Source: CAXXOK01 sp963678055
GTDB taxonomy: Bacteria; Bacillota; Clostridia; Christensenellales; Aristaeellaceae
Assembly: GCA_963678055.1 (NCBI GenBank)
Contig: OY782679.1
Location: forward strand, 310,001 to 374,000
Length of the DNA: 64,000 bases
Reading direction: 5' to 3'
Part shown: positions 42,047 to 51,224 of the stretch, piece after piece
Layout: each line of letters starts with the position of its first letter
How positions within the stretch are numbered: position 1 is the stretch's first letter
Notes under the pieces: generated by a model
The model's input: the letters and a program-made list of their open reading frames with translations, nothing else
What the model was told of the DNA's origin: nothing
The model's database searches: none
Program-made: the position numbers and the translations under genes

Positions 42047-43978
42047 ATGAAGTTAAAATCACTGCTGAGTCTGATTCTGGTCATCGCCCTGTGTACGGCA
42101 CTGCTTGCGCCGGGGCTGGCACAGGAGGAGGGCGATGCAAAAGTCACCAAGGCCCACTTTCTGACGCTCTTACGCGAGGCTTTCCCGGCGTATCGGCCGG
42201 AGATGAACAACGACGAGACAACCCTTACCTATCAACACGCGATCAAAGCACTGTGCGGCGCGCTGGGGTATACCGGCGGCACGCAGGCACAGTACCTGGC
42301 CTTTGCCATAGAAAACGATCTGCTGCCCGGGATTCCCGCTGTGACGGATGCGCCGGTCACCCTTATAAACGCGCGCAAGATGATCGATGCGTTTGCGGCT
42401 TTCCGCTACCACATGGTGGAGCAGCAACTGTTTGGGGAGATGCAGCGTGAGTATACCCTGGCCGGTGGTGCGCAGCCCTTGGTAGCGACCATGGAGTCCA
42501 TGGCGGACGGCGCAGCGAATATCGCGCCGGTGGTAGCTGTTCCCTTTGACTACAACGGCATGAACGACGAAAGCTACGCAAGTATCGCGGAAAACCGCAT
42601 GCAAAACCCGCTGGACAGTCCCTTTTCTACCTTCGCTCTGGATGTGGATACCGCGTCCTATGCCAACATTCGCCGCGCCTTCCTCGGCGGCGGTTTCCCG
42701 GACAAGGGCGCCATTCGCATTGAGGAAATGCTCAATTACTTTGACTACGATTTGCCCGGTGCGACTGCCGATGCGCCCGTAGCCATCACTACGGAACTGG
42801 CCGTATGTCCGTGGAACCCGGAGCACCGGCTGGCGATGATCGCGCTGACAAGCTATACGCCACCGGCCGATGCGCTGCCCGGCAGCAACCTGGTGTTTCT
42901 GGTGGATGTGTCCGGCTCGATGGAGCAGCAAAACCGCCTGCCGCTGGCCCGCCAAGCGCTCAAGCTGCTGGTAAATCAGCTGTCGGCAAAGGATACCATC
43001 AGCATCGTAACCTATGCAGGTACGGTGGGCACAGTGCTTGCGCCGACCTCGGCAGACCACAAGGAGCACATCCTTGCCGCGATTGACAGCATGCACGCGG
43101 GCGGCGCGACCAACGGGGCGGGCGGCATTCAGGCCGCGTACGCGCAAGCAAAGGAAGCGTTTATCAAGGATGGCAACAACCGTGTGATTTTGCTGACCGA
43201 TGGCGATTTCAACGTGGGCGTGCAAAGCGCCAGCGAGCTGGAAGCACTGATCGAGCAGCAGCGCGATTCCGGCATCTACCTAAGCGTGCTGGGCTTTGGC
43301 ATGGGAAACCTGAAGGACTATGAAATGGAAACCCTGGCTGACAAGGGCAACGGCAACTACGCGTATATCGATACCCTGAAAGAAGCCAAAAAGGTGTTCG
43401 TAGACGATATGACGGCCACCCTGTTCACTGCTGCCAAGGACGTGAAATTGCAAGTGGAGTTCAACCCGGCGACGGTCGCTGGCTATCGCCTGATCGGCTA
43501 TGAAAACCGCCTGCTGAATACCGAAGATTTTAAAGACGATACGCGAGACGCGGGCGAAATGGGTGCGGGGCACCAGATGATCGCCCTGTACGAGATCATC
43601 ACCGCGCAGGACGGCACGGCACTACAGCCAAGCGCCGAATCCCGGTATCAGAACCGGACGCTGAAACACTCTGGTGAGCTGCTCTATGTGGCAGTTCGTT
43701 ACCAGAAACCCGATACGATGGAGATTGTGGAAACCGGCAGCGTGCTGGCGACCGCGCTGCCGGAGGGCATGAGCGATACGCTGGCCTTTGCCTCCGCTGT
43801 AGCGGAATTCGGCCTGTGGCTGTCGGACTCGGACTACAAAGCCGCGGCAAACCTTGACAGTGTGCTAGAACGCGCCCTTGCAAATCGCGGGGATGACCGC
43901 TTTGGCTACCGTGCGGAGTTTGTGCAGCTAATAGACCTTGTCCGCCTGCTGGACAGGCAAGTGGAGATTGAAGAGTAA
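42047..43978 (+). CDS. Secreted von Willebrand factor A-domain protein (YfbK-like)
   Basis: A 643-residue protein with a signal peptide (residues 1-26, ending 'GLA'), a helical N-terminal region, the 'NPLDSPFSTFALDVDTASYANIRR' block characteristic of YfbK proteins, and a vWA domain with an intact metal-dependent adhesion site (D287-x-S289-x-S291 in 'LVDVSGSMEQ', and 'LTDGDFNVG'). The C terminus (about 460-643) matches the DUF3520-type extension. The role is unknown; such proteins bind ligands or partner proteins at the cell surface. AAAGGAG precedes ATG 42047. Confidence 0.88.
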   Translation: MKLKSLLSLILVIALCTALLAPGLAQEEGDAKVTKAHFLTLLREAFPAYRPEMNNDETTLTYQHAIKALCGALGYTGGTQAQYLAFAIENDLLPGIPAVTDAPVTLINARKMIDAFAAFRYHMVEQQLFGEMQREYTLAGGAQPLVATMESMADGAANIAPVVAVPFDYNGMNDESYASIAENRMQNPLDSPFSTFALDVDTASYANIRRAFLGGGFPDKGAIRIEEMLNYFDYDLPGATADAPVAITTELAVCPWNPEHRLAMIALTSYTPPADALPGSNLVFLVDVSGSMEQQNRLPLARQALKLLVNQLSAKDTISIVTYAGTVGTVLAPTSADHKEHILAAIDSMHAGGATNGAGGIQAAYAQAKEAFIKDGNNRVILLTDGDFNVGVQSASELEALIEQQRDSGIYLSVLGFGMGNLKDYEMETLADKGNGNYAYIDTLKEAKKVFVDDMTATLFTAAKDVKLQVEFNPATVAGYRLIGYENRLLNTEDFKDDTRDAGEMGAGHQMIALYEIITAQDGTALQPSAESRYQNRTLKHSGELLYVAVRYQKPDTMEIVETGSVLATALPEGMSDTLAFASAVAEFGLWLSDSDYKAAANLDSVLERALANRGDDRFGYRAEFVQLIDLVRLLDRQVEIEE

Positions 43979-44000
43979 ACCCAATCATAAAAGAAGCAAT

Positions 44001-44044
44001 AACCGCCGATAGACGCAATCAAAAGCGACTATCGGCGGTTTTCA
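44001..44044 (+). terminator. Terminator after the vWA gene
   Basis: A 12-pair stem AACCGCCGATAG / CTATCGGCGGTT with a 16-base loop, then TTTTC. Confidence 0.8.
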
Positions 44045-44156
44045 TGCAGCCGGAGCGACAGGATAGCGGGTTGCTATGGACGTAAATTTTCAAAGTGCTA
44101 TACTCATTGTAACAAAGCATGACAGAATAAACCGACATTGGTCTAGGAGGTACCCC

Positions 44157-45659
44157 ATGAAAATTGCAAGCACTTGGTTTCTTTGTTTCGTGTTGACCCT
44201 ATCGCTCCTGTTCTCGGCTGTGGGTGAAACTGCCACCATGCAAACAGGGCAGTACACACGCAACGCGCAGGTCGACCTATCGTTTTCCTATGAAGCGATT
44301 GAGATGGACCATTGCACCGTCGCTTTCGGCCCTGCCACGGGGCTGACCCCTGATGAAATGGAAGCGCGTGCAAGCGATATCGAGGAGATCGCCGCGTGGC
44401 TGTGGACTGCATTTCCCGGTGCGGCACTGCAAAAGCCCACCGTGTATTTGCTGAGTTATACCGGGCGAAATGTGCCCTTCACCCAGCAAAATGAAGCGTT
44501 TATTCTCGCGGCCACAGCGTTCAGCGATGACGATGCCGTCATGATGATGCAGGCGATGCTGGGCCATGATATACGCTGGATGGCGGAGGGCTGCTATCAG
44601 GTTGCCGCTGCCCTTCAAACAGGCGACAGCCCCTTAGCAGAAGAGCTGGCGGAGCACTATGCAACGCAGGCTGATCAGGGGATGCTAGACTTACTGCCCA
44701 CGCGCTTCAGTTCGCGATTGAACACGCAGGAGGACATCGCACTCGCCCAAAAGACCGCCTTGTCGCTGGTAACGGATCTGTTAACGGTGGACGGCCCGGA
44801 GGCCCTGACGCAGGATGTAACTCCGGAGCGCATGGCACAGTGGCGCGAGCGTGCCGGACTTCCGCAGGATACCGATCCGGGCAGAGCGGCCGTGCTGCGG
44901 CAGTTTCGCTATACCTTCGGGCAGATCAACGATTTGCAGATCAACGGCGAGCACCTGTACTATGCGCTGAACGCGGGTGATGCCGGGCTGGCGGATGCCG
45001 CCGCAGTGGAAGACTTTGTCTACCGCACTGCCAGTGGGCGGGACGGGCTACTGGCCTATATCCAGGCCAATGCTTCAGCGGAAAACGCAGCTTACTTCAT
45101 GCAAGCTCTGCCGGACCTGCAGTTCAAGTGCAGAGAGCCGCAGGGCGGAAATAAAAGCTGGTTTATGTATCCCGATAGCATCGCGCTGTACAATTACCGC
45201 TTGGCTGGCTATACCATGGCTGGCAGCATGCTGTGGCAGCCCAATGCAGCGCCTGTGCTCAGTGCCGGGCTGGCTGTGTATCTGGACTTGCAGCTTCCGC
45301 AGAGCCTGCTGGGCGATGTATTGCTTCCGCTGATTTTAAAACCGGACGCTGACTCTGAATTGGCTGCGGCGCGTGACTTGTATATTGCCTGGGCCGGGAC
45401 GCCCACAGAGCAAGATGTTGATATGCGCGTGGTCGTTGATGCAATCGCCGCGTATGAAAACCAGCAGTACAGCGATGCGCAGATGGACCTGCCCCAGTGT
45501 GGCTCATTGATGTACTATTGTATTGACCAGTATGGGCTGGACATGGTGCTTGACTATATCCGCCTGGGGCAAAGTGAGCAGGAGGCCTTTGGCAAAAGCT
45601 TCAATATGCTGCACAAGGAGTGGAGCATGGCCCTTGCGCGCAAAAGCGATGGCAACTAA
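44157..45659 (+). CDS. Secreted protein of unknown function
   Basis: A 500-residue protein with a clear signal peptide ('WFLCFVLTLSLLFSAVGETA') and no other membrane segment. It is acidic and mostly helical. A segment around residues 140-155 ('MQAMLGHDIRWMAEGCYQ') vaguely recalls a peptidase MA-type region but lacks a full HExxH, so no enzyme is claimed. ATG 44157 has GGAGGT 5 bases upstream, and a TATACT box lies at 44099-44104. It is monocistronic, between terminators. Confidence 0.7.
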   Translation: MKIASTWFLCFVLTLSLLFSAVGETATMQTGQYTRNAQVDLSFSYEAIEMDHCTVAFGPATGLTPDEMEARASDIEEIAAWLWTAFPGAALQKPTVYLLSYTGRNVPFTQQNEAFILAATAFSDDDAVMMMQAMLGHDIRWMAEGCYQVAAALQTGDSPLAEELAEHYATQADQGMLDLLPTRFSSRLNTQEDIALAQKTALSLVTDLLTVDGPEALTQDVTPERMAQWRERAGLPQDTDPGRAAVLRQFRYTFGQINDLQINGEHLYYALNAGDAGLADAAAVEDFVYRTASGRDGLLAYIQANASAENAAYFMQALPDLQFKCREPQGGNKSWFMYPDSIALYNYRLAGYTMAGSMLWQPNAAPVLSAGLAVYLDLQLPQSLLGDVLLPLILKPDADSELAAARDLYIAWAGTPTEQDVDMRVVVDAIAAYENQQYSDAQMDLPQCGSLMYYCIDQYGLDMVLDYIRLGQSEQEAFGKSFNMLHKEWSMALARKSDGN

Positions 45660-45677
45660 CGAAACATAGGTTCATCC

Positions 45678-45702
45678 AAGGCCGGGAAACCGGCCTTTTT
45701 TC
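45678..45702 (+). terminator. Rho-independent terminator
   Basis: Stem AAGGCCGG / CCGGCCTT, GAAA loop, then six T. Confidence 0.9.
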
Positions 45703-45752
45703 ATGAAGACGCTTCACTTGGCCAAAACCCGTGTAAACTATATAGGAAGGTA

Positions 45753-45781
45753 TTGCCATCCCGCTTGGGTTGCAATACAAT
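45753..45781 (+). promoter_or_regulatory. Promoter of the bacterioferritin gene
   Basis: TTGCCA (45753-45758), a 17-base spacer and TACAAT (45776-45781), 43 bases before the start. Confidence 0.7.
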
Positions 45782-45824
45782 AGTGATAGATAGTAGAACC
45801 CAATCGACGAAAGGAGAACATAAT

Positions 45825-46289
45825 ATGAAAGGCAACCCGAAACTTATTGAGGTATTGAACTCGTTGCTGGCCGACGAGCTTACGGCCATCAACCAATACA
45901 TTGTACATGCGGAAATGTGCGAGGATTGGGGTTACTCCAAACTGCACGACGGCTTTGAAAAGCGTTCCATTGATGAAATGAAGCACGCTGAAAAGCTGAT
46001 CGGCCGTATCCTATTTTTAGAGGGCACCCCCATTGTGTCCGACCTTAAAAAACTGCACATCGGCGCGGAAGTGCCCAAGCAGGTGGATAACGATCATGCG
46101 TCCGAGCTGGATGCCATCAAAGCCTACAACGATGCCATTGCGCTGGCAGGCGAAGTGCGGGACTATGCGACCCGCGAGCTGCTGGAAAAAATCCTCGCCG
46201 ATGAGGACAAGCACCTGGATCAGCTGGAAGAGCTGCACAGCCAGATTGAGCAGATGACCCTGCCCATCTTCCTGACCACGCAGATGTAA
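45825..46289 (+). CDS. bfr: Bacterioferritin
   Basis: A 154-residue four-helix protein storing iron in a 24-mer shell. All ferroxidase ligands are at the standard Bfr positions: E18, E51, H54, E94, E127 and H130, and M52, the axial haem ligand between subunits, is present. It oxidises Fe(II) with peroxide or oxygen and protects against Fenton chemistry, in keeping with the oxidative-repair genes nearby. AAAGGAG precedes ATG 45825; the longer open frame starts inside the promoter and is rejected. Monocistronic. Confidence 0.95.
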   Translation: MKGNPKLIEVLNSLLADELTAINQYIVHAEMCEDWGYSKLHDGFEKRSIDEMKHAEKLIGRILFLEGTPIVSDLKKLHIGAEVPKQVDNDHASELDAIKAYNDAIALAGEVRDYATRELLEKILADEDKHLDQLEELHSQIEQMTLPIFLTTQM

Positions 46290-46386
46290 TCACTGTGTCC
46301 CAGGTACCCGATGCATAGGGAAACCGCTGCTCAGCTTGCCGCTGTCGTAGCGCTTAATCCGGGCACGAAAAACACACACATAGCAA

Positions 46387-46416
46387 AAGAACCGGCCTGT
46401 GGCCGGTTCTTTTTTG
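46387..46416 (+). terminator. Rho-independent terminator of bfr
   Basis: Stem AAGAACCGGCC / GGCCGGTTCTT, loop TGT, then a T run. Confidence 0.92.
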
Positions 46417-46502
46417 TACTGCGTTGTGCCGGGCGGGGTTGTTAATCCCAATGTACCGGCGACCGCCAACTTGTTTAAAACCTGTATTTTCTTTGCGTTT
46501 GG

Positions 46503-46532
46503 TTGACTTTACTTTAAAGAAACCCGTACAAT
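46503..46532 (+). promoter_or_regulatory. Promoter of the amino-acid ABC transporter operon
   Basis: TTGACT (46503-46508), an 18-base spacer and TACAAT (46527-46532). The leader is about 80 bases. Confidence 0.7.
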
Positions 46533-46621
46533 ACATACTATAAGAACAAGTGCGCTGCCACGGGCAATGATGCCCAGGGTGTGTGTACTTTTGTGTTTTT
46601 TAAGAAGTGGAGGAACGGCTT

Positions 46622-47353
46622 TTGATCGTTTTTGACGATGTATTTGTCAGTTTTGGATCGCTGGATGTACTCAAGGGCATCTCGCTGGAGATTGCTACCG
46701 ATTCCAAAACCGTCATTATCGGGCCCAGCGGCAGCGGGAAAAGCACGCTGCTGCGAACCATCAATATGTTCGAGCGTCCCCGCGCGGGCGATGTGTTTAT
46801 CGACGGTACGGCGATTTCCGGTATGTCCAACCGCATGCTCTGCCAAGTCCGTCAGGACATTGGGATGGTATTTCAGAATTTTAACCTCTATCCGCACAAA
46901 ACAGTGCTGGAGAACCTGACCATGGCGCCCATCGTGCTGCGGCACGAGGACAAGAAGATGGTGCAGGAACTGGCGATGAGCAACCTGCGGGAAGTGAACA
47001 TTGAGGACAAGGCCGATGCCTACCCAAGCCAGCTTTCCGGCGGCCAGCAGCAGCGCGTGGCCATTGCCCGCGCACTGACCATGCGGCCTAAGATTATGCT
47101 GTTTGACGAACCCACATCAGCCCTCGACCCGGAAATGATTCAGGAAGTGCTCGAAATCATGGAGCGCGTGGCCACAGACACCGAAATTACGATGTTGTTT
47201 GTAACCCACGAAATGAAGTTTGCCGAGCATATCGCCGACCGCGTCCTGTTTTTAGACGACGGGGTCATTGTAGAAGATGGTACACCCGAGCAGGTGTTTC
47301 GTCATCCCAAGAACGAGCGTACCAAGGCGTTCCTGGGGAAAATATTACACTAA
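46622..47353 (+). CDS. Amino-acid ABC transporter ATP-binding protein (GlnQ-like)
   Basis: A 243-residue ATPase: Walker A 'GPSGSGKST', Q-loop 'GMVFQNFNLYPH', signature 'LSGGQQQR', Walker B 'IMLFDEPTSALD' and switch His in 'FVTHEMKF'. The 'FNLYPHKTVLEN' and 'LSGGQQQRVAIARAL' blocks are typical of polar amino-acid importers. The start is TTG 46622, spaced 7 bases from GGAGGAA; GTG 46607 overlaps that ribosome-binding site. It is the first gene of a four-gene importer operon (ATPase, binding protein, two permeases). Confidence 0.94.
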   Translation: MIVFDDVFVSFGSLDVLKGISLEIATDSKTVIIGPSGSGKSTLLRTINMFERPRAGDVFIDGTAISGMSNRMLCQVRQDIGMVFQNFNLYPHKTVLENLTMAPIVLRHEDKKMVQELAMSNLREVNIEDKADAYPSQLSGGQQQRVAIARALTMRPKIMLFDEPTSALDPEMIQEVLEIMERVATDTEITMLFVTHEMKFAEHIADRVLFLDDGVIVEDGTPEQVFRHPKNERTKAFLGKILH

Positions 47354-47373
47354 AAACAGGAGGATGGAATCAC

Positions 47374-48231
47374 ATGAAAAAACTGTTATGCATGGCACTG
47401 GCCCTTTCCCTTGTGATGGCAATCGTACTGCCCGCCATGGCGGAAGACGCAGCGGAAATCGCCGCCATTAAAGACCGTGGTGTGTTGCTGGTTGGCGTAA
47501 AAGCCGATGTACCCGGCTTTGGCTATCAGGACCTCGGCGCGGATTTCGAAGGCCTTGAAATCGACCTGGCCCACAAACTGGCTGGCGTGATCTTGGGCGA
47601 CGAGAGCGCCGTGAAATTCACCGCCGTCACCGCCAAAACTCGTGGCCCGCTGCTGGATACCGGCGAACTGGACATGGTCATTGCGACCTTCACCATCAAG
47701 CCCGACCGTATCGTGCAGTATGAGTTCTCCAAGCCCTACTTTGTCGATGCCATCGGCCTGTTGGTTATGAAGGATTCCGGCATCAACGGCTTTGCCGATC
47801 TGGCCGACAAGACCATCGGCGTAGCCCAGTCCGCCACCACCAAGGACGCCCTGCAGGCGGCCGCCGATGAAATGGACATGACCGTGGAGTTTGCCGAGTT
47901 CCCCACCTACCCCGACATCAAAGCAGCGCTGGTCAGCGACCGTATTGCCTGCTTCTCCGTGGATAAAGCCATCCTGATGGGCTATCTGGACGACACCACC
48001 GTGCTCCTGCCCGATAGCTTTGCCGCTCAGCCCTACGGCGTGGCGATCAAGAAAGGCAACGTAGACCTGCTGGCACTGGTTGACGAGACCATCGCTGCCA
48101 TGCGCGCCGACGGCACGCTGGATACCCTGGTTGCCGATAACAACCTGACCGCCGTCAACTGGGACGAAGTGGATGCCTACAACACCCTGTGGGATGAAGC
48201 CGCTGCCCTGATGGAAACCCCCGCCGACTAA
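47374..48231 (+). CDS. Amino-acid ABC transporter substrate-binding protein
   Basis: A 285-residue periplasmic-binding-type protein of family 3 ('GVLLVGVKADVPGFGYQD', 'FEGLEIDLAHKLAGV', 'ELDMVIATFTIKPDR', 'KTIGVAQSATTKDAL'). It has a type I signal peptide ending at about A23 ('AMA'), and no lipobox cysteine at the cleavage site, which is odd for a Gram-positive binding protein normally anchored by lipid. The ligand is probably a polar amino acid. AGGAGG precedes ATG 47374. Confidence 0.92.
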   Translation: MKKLLCMALALSLVMAIVLPAMAEDAAEIAAIKDRGVLLVGVKADVPGFGYQDLGADFEGLEIDLAHKLAGVILGDESAVKFTAVTAKTRGPLLDTGELDMVIATFTIKPDRIVQYEFSKPYFVDAIGLLVMKDSGINGFADLADKTIGVAQSATTKDALQAAADEMDMTVEFAEFPTYPDIKAALVSDRIACFSVDKAILMGYLDDTTVLLPDSFAAQPYGVAIKKGNVDLLALVDETIAAMRADGTLDTLVADNNLTAVNWDEVDAYNTLWDEAAALMETPAD

Positions 48232-48245
48232 GCAAATCAGCCTAG

Positions 48246-48277
48246 CCGCCGGTCTGCCGCACGCGGCAGACCGGCGG
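48246..48277 (+). other. Intercistronic hairpin after the binding-protein gene
   Basis: A perfect 13-pair stem CCGCCGGTCTGCC / GGCAGACCGGCGG with a six-base loop and no T run. Such stems often protect the upstream message and reduce permease expression relative to the binding protein. Confidence 0.6.
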
Positions 48278-48342
48278 TCAGCTTTGGAACGCGTTTGCCC
48301 AGCCACCGTGCCGTAGCGCGCGTACCTTGAGGATGTGACAAC

Positions 48343-49014
48343 TTGTCCGGACCGTTTTCAATTCATAACTGGGAAGCCTTGTTTAGCGACTGGGGCTTTT
48401 TTGCGCAAGGATTCCTGCGCACCCTGTATATTTCATTTCTGGGGCTTGTGTTCACGCTGATTATCGGCGTGATTGTAGGCATGCTGCTATGCGGCAAAAA
48501 CCGCCTGGTGCTGTCGCTGTGCAAGGGGTATATGTCGTTTTTTCAGAACACCCCGCTGGTGATTCAGATTTTCATCTATTACAATGTGTTGCCCAAGCTC
48601 GGTATCCGGCTCGGCGTGGTCGCCATCGGCGTGCTGGGACTTGCTCTCTATACCGGGGCGTATGCGGCCGATATCGTCCGCAGCGCGATTAAGGCTGTGC
48701 CCACAGGGCAAACGGAAGCCGCGTATAGCCAAGGTTTTTCCTACCTGCAAACGATGCGGTATATCATCCTGCCTCAGGCGGTCAAAATTGGCCTTCCGCC
48801 GATGACCAACCAGGCCGTGAACCTGATTAAGAACTCCTCCGTGCTGGCGGTAATCGCCGGTGGAGAGCTGATGTACCGCGCCGACAGCTGGTCCGGCTCC
48901 AACCTGATTTACGGCCCAACCTTTGTAATGACGGGGGTGCTGTACGTCAGCATCTGCCTGCCGATTTCGCTGCTTGCCCGGTGGCTTGAGAAAAGGAGTG
49001 TGCGCCATGTTTGA
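48343..49014 (+). CDS. Amino-acid ABC transporter permease 1
   Basis: A 223-residue permease of the His/Glu/Gln family with about five membrane helices and the EAA loop that contacts the ATPase ('TEAAYSQGFSYLQTMRYIILPQA'). The start is TTG 48343 behind GAGGATG. Its last 8 bases overlap the next permease, suggesting a heterodimeric channel. It imports the amino acid captured by the binding protein encoded upstream. Confidence 0.93.
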   Translation: MSGPFSIHNWEALFSDWGFFAQGFLRTLYISFLGLVFTLIIGVIVGMLLCGKNRLVLSLCKGYMSFFQNTPLVIQIFIYYNVLPKLGIRLGVVAIGVLGLALYTGAYAADIVRSAIKAVPTGQTEAAYSQGFSYLQTMRYIILPQAVKIGLPPMTNQAVNLIKNSSVLAVIAGGELMYRADSWSGSNLIYGPTFVMTGVLYVSICLPISLLARWLEKRSVRHV

Positions 49015-49687
49015 TCGCTGGATTCACGCCTTTTCCGTGGTGTTCTCCCAGAACATCCTGCTGTTTCTGGGTAAGGGCTTACTAAACACGCTGTACATTG
49101 CGGCGGTGTCCATAGTGCTCAGTTTGATTTTCGGGACCATTCTGGGGCTGATGCGCAATACCAAGCAGAAGCTGATCAGCGGCCTGGCGACGGTGTATAT
49201 CGAAATCGTCCGCAATATCCCGCTGGCACTGTTTATTATCGCCATGCGCTTTTTAACCAAGCTACCTCCGCTGGAAAGCGGCATTGCCGCCATGACAATA
49301 TTCACCTCTGCCATTATCGCCGAAGTTGTGCGCGGGGGCCTGAACTCCATTGGCAAGGGGCAGTGGGAGGCCGCAACCTCGCAGGGCTTTAGCACAACGC
49401 AAACGCTGTGGTATGTCATCATTCCCCAGGCACTGCGCCGTATCCGCTCGCCGCTGGTGTCGCAGTTTGTGACCACCATCAAGGATACCTCCTTTTGCGC
49501 GGTGGTCGGCACGTATGAGCTGTCCTTCACCTCCAAAATCGTCGCGGCGCACCGTACCATCGTCACCGCAGAAGACATCTTGGTGCTCTATCTGCTCATT
49601 GCTATGATCTACTACGTTATCAACCGCGTCTTTTCCGGCCTGGCCCGGCGCGATCGCGGCAGCGCCATGAAAGGCATCGTGCGCTAA
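49007..49687 (+). CDS. Amino-acid ABC transporter permease 2
   Basis: A 226-residue partner permease with the same topology and an EAA loop ('WEAATSQGFSTTQTLWYVIIPQA'). ATG 49007 is preceded by AAAAGGAG and overlaps the previous gene by 8 bases. It is the last gene of the importer operon, followed by the strong terminator at 49702. Confidence 0.93.
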   Translation: MFDRWIHAFSVVFSQNILLFLGKGLLNTLYIAAVSIVLSLIFGTILGLMRNTKQKLISGLATVYIEIVRNIPLALFIIAMRFLTKLPPLESGIAAMTIFTSAIIAEVVRGGLNSIGKGQWEAATSQGFSTTQTLWYVIIPQALRRIRSPLVSQFVTTIKDTSFCAVVGTYELSFTSKIVAAHRTIVTAEDILVLYLLIAMIYYVINRVFSGLARRDRGSAMKGIVR

Positions 49688-49701
49688 ATAAGCACAACAA
49701 T

Positions 49702-49735
49702 AAAACGCCCCCGCCATTTGGCGGGGGCGTTTTGT
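49702..49735. terminator. Bidirectional terminator
   Basis: A 14-pair stem AAAACGCCCCCGCC / GGCGGGGGCGTTTT with loop ATTT between convergent genes. Confidence 0.95.
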
Positions 49736-49751
49736 TATACGGTCAGGATGG

Positions 49752-51224
49752 TTACGGCATCATTTCTTTTACTTCTGCCTCGGCTTTTTCTTTCTTTTCG
49801 CCGATGGAGAGGATCAGGTTGAGCAGGATGCCCGCGATGGCCGCACCGGCGATGCAGGGAACCTGCAGGCCGAAGAAGTCGATATTGCCGCCAAAGGCGT
49901 ACTGGCCGCCCAGCGCAATAATCATAATGCAGGCGATAACCGCCAGGTTCTTGGAGGAGAACATGTCGGTTTTCTTTTCGATCATGATGGCAATACCTTG
50001 CGCGGCGATGGCACCGAACAGGTAGATTTCCAGACCGCCGATGACGGCCGTGGGAATGGCGTAGATGGCCTGTACCAGCGGCGTGAAGAACGAAATGACC
50101 ATGGCGATGATCGCCGCGGCAACCATAACGGCCGAGGAGAACACCTTGGTGATGGCCATGGTGGAAATGTTCTCGCCGTAGTTGGTGCCCGCGGGGCCAC
50201 CGACTGCGCCGGAGATCATATCGCAGATACCGTCGCCTATCAGGTTCAGGTGCAGGAGGTCATCAATCTTATAGCGGCCCTTGCCCTTTTTCTTGGCTAC
50301 GTTGTTAACATAGATGTCCAGCTGGTAAATATGCGCGGTAGACTCGGGGATGGTCGCGATGGCGATGGGCATGATGGCGAAAATCGCTGCCCAGCTGGCC
50401 TTGGGGAAGGTGAACGCAGGCACTGCCAGAATATTGCCGATTTTGAACAGGGAGGCATCCAGCGCTTCGGGAGGGATGGAACGGAATAAGCTCATGCCGT
50501 CCCCGCCAAACAGGTAGATCAGCGCGGCGGTGAGGCAGCCCATGGCCGCGCCAAGCAGCAGCGGCAGCTGGGACAGAAAGCCTTTCAAGTAACGGGAGAA
50601 CAGGATGGTCGAAAGCAGTGTCACAACCGATACTACCCAGGCCCAGTCGGATGCATACACAGTCCCTTTAAACATTTCTGCTGTTGCAGGCGCTGCGTCG
50701 GACAAGGCTGTACCCGCCAGCGTTAAGCCGATCACCAGTGCGATGGAGCCGGTAATCGTCGGCGGCAGTATTTTCTCCACAGCATTCTTGCCGGAGATCC
50801 GTACCAGAATACCGGCTGCGATGCTGACCAAACCGGACATGATGATACCGAACTGCGCAAATGCGATGGCTTCGGGAGGTAGAACGGTGGTCGTTCCGGC
50901 GGACCATGCTGTCAGCTGCGCAAGTGCTTCGGGGCTGAGTTTGTCCACAATCTGTTTCGTGGCCATTAGGCTTCCGATTGCTGTAAGATACGCAAAGCTG
51001 GAGCCGTAGTACATGGGAATTCTGCCCTTTGTGATGAATACAAAGCACAGGGTGGCAAGACCGCTGGCGAAGATCGTGGTTGATACCTGGAACCCCGTAA
51101 TCAGCGCGACGGCGATGGTCGCGGGGAACATGACGATTACTTGCTGCAATGCGTATAGCAGCAGTTTACCAAGCGGCGGCCGCTCGTCCGGCAGATAGGC
51201 GTGGGTGGCTGTGGTTTTCTGCAT
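49752..51224 (-). CDS. NCS2-family nucleobase permease (uracil/xanthine type)
   Basis: A 490-residue transporter with about 12-14 membrane helices. 'YALQQVIVMFPATIAVALITG' at the start and 'GGPAGTNYGENISTMAITKV' in the middle are the UraA/PyrP-type signatures, with the conserved Glu (GEN) near the substrate site. It should import uracil or a purine with protons. ATG 51222-51224 follows GGGAGGAG; the longer frame is unsupported. A strong promoter with a leader of about 150 bases lies upstream, long enough for leader regulation, although no known motif is recognised. Confidence 0.9.
   Translation of the reverse strand: MQKTTATHAYLPDERPPLGKLLLYALQQVIVMFPATIAVALITGFQVSTTIFASGLATLCFVFITKGRIPMYYGSSFAYLTAIGSLMATKQIVDKLSPEALAQLTAWSAGTTTVLPPEAIAFAQFGIIMSGLVSIAAGILVRISGKNAVEKILPPTITGSIALVIGLTLAGTALSDAAPATAEMFKGTVYASDWAWVVSVVTLLSTILFSRYLKGFLSQLPLLLGAAMGCLTAALIYLFGGDGMSLFRSIPPEALDASLFKIGNILAVPAFTFPKASWAAIFAIMPIAIATIPESTAHIYQLDIYVNNVAKKKGKGRYKIDDLLHLNLIGDGICDMISGAVGGPAGTNYGENISTMAITKVFSSAVMVAAAIIAMVISFFTPLVQAIYAIPTAVIGGLEIYLFGAIAAQGIAIMIEKKTDMFSSKNLAVIACIMIIALGGQYAFGGNIDFFGLQVPCIAGAAIAGILLNLILSIGEKKEKAEAEVKEMMP

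Larger units (their letters stand above)
46290..46621. other. Intergenic region between bfr and the ABC transporter operon
   Basis: About 330 bases holding the terminator at 46387-46416 and the promoter at 46503-46532. Apart from these, no gene or RNA motif is recognised. Confidence 0.6.

Noticed and set aside
42170..43225. 351-codon minus-strand frame opposite the vWA gene
   Set aside because: Antisense shadow; the plus strand has signal peptide, ribosome-binding site and domain motifs.
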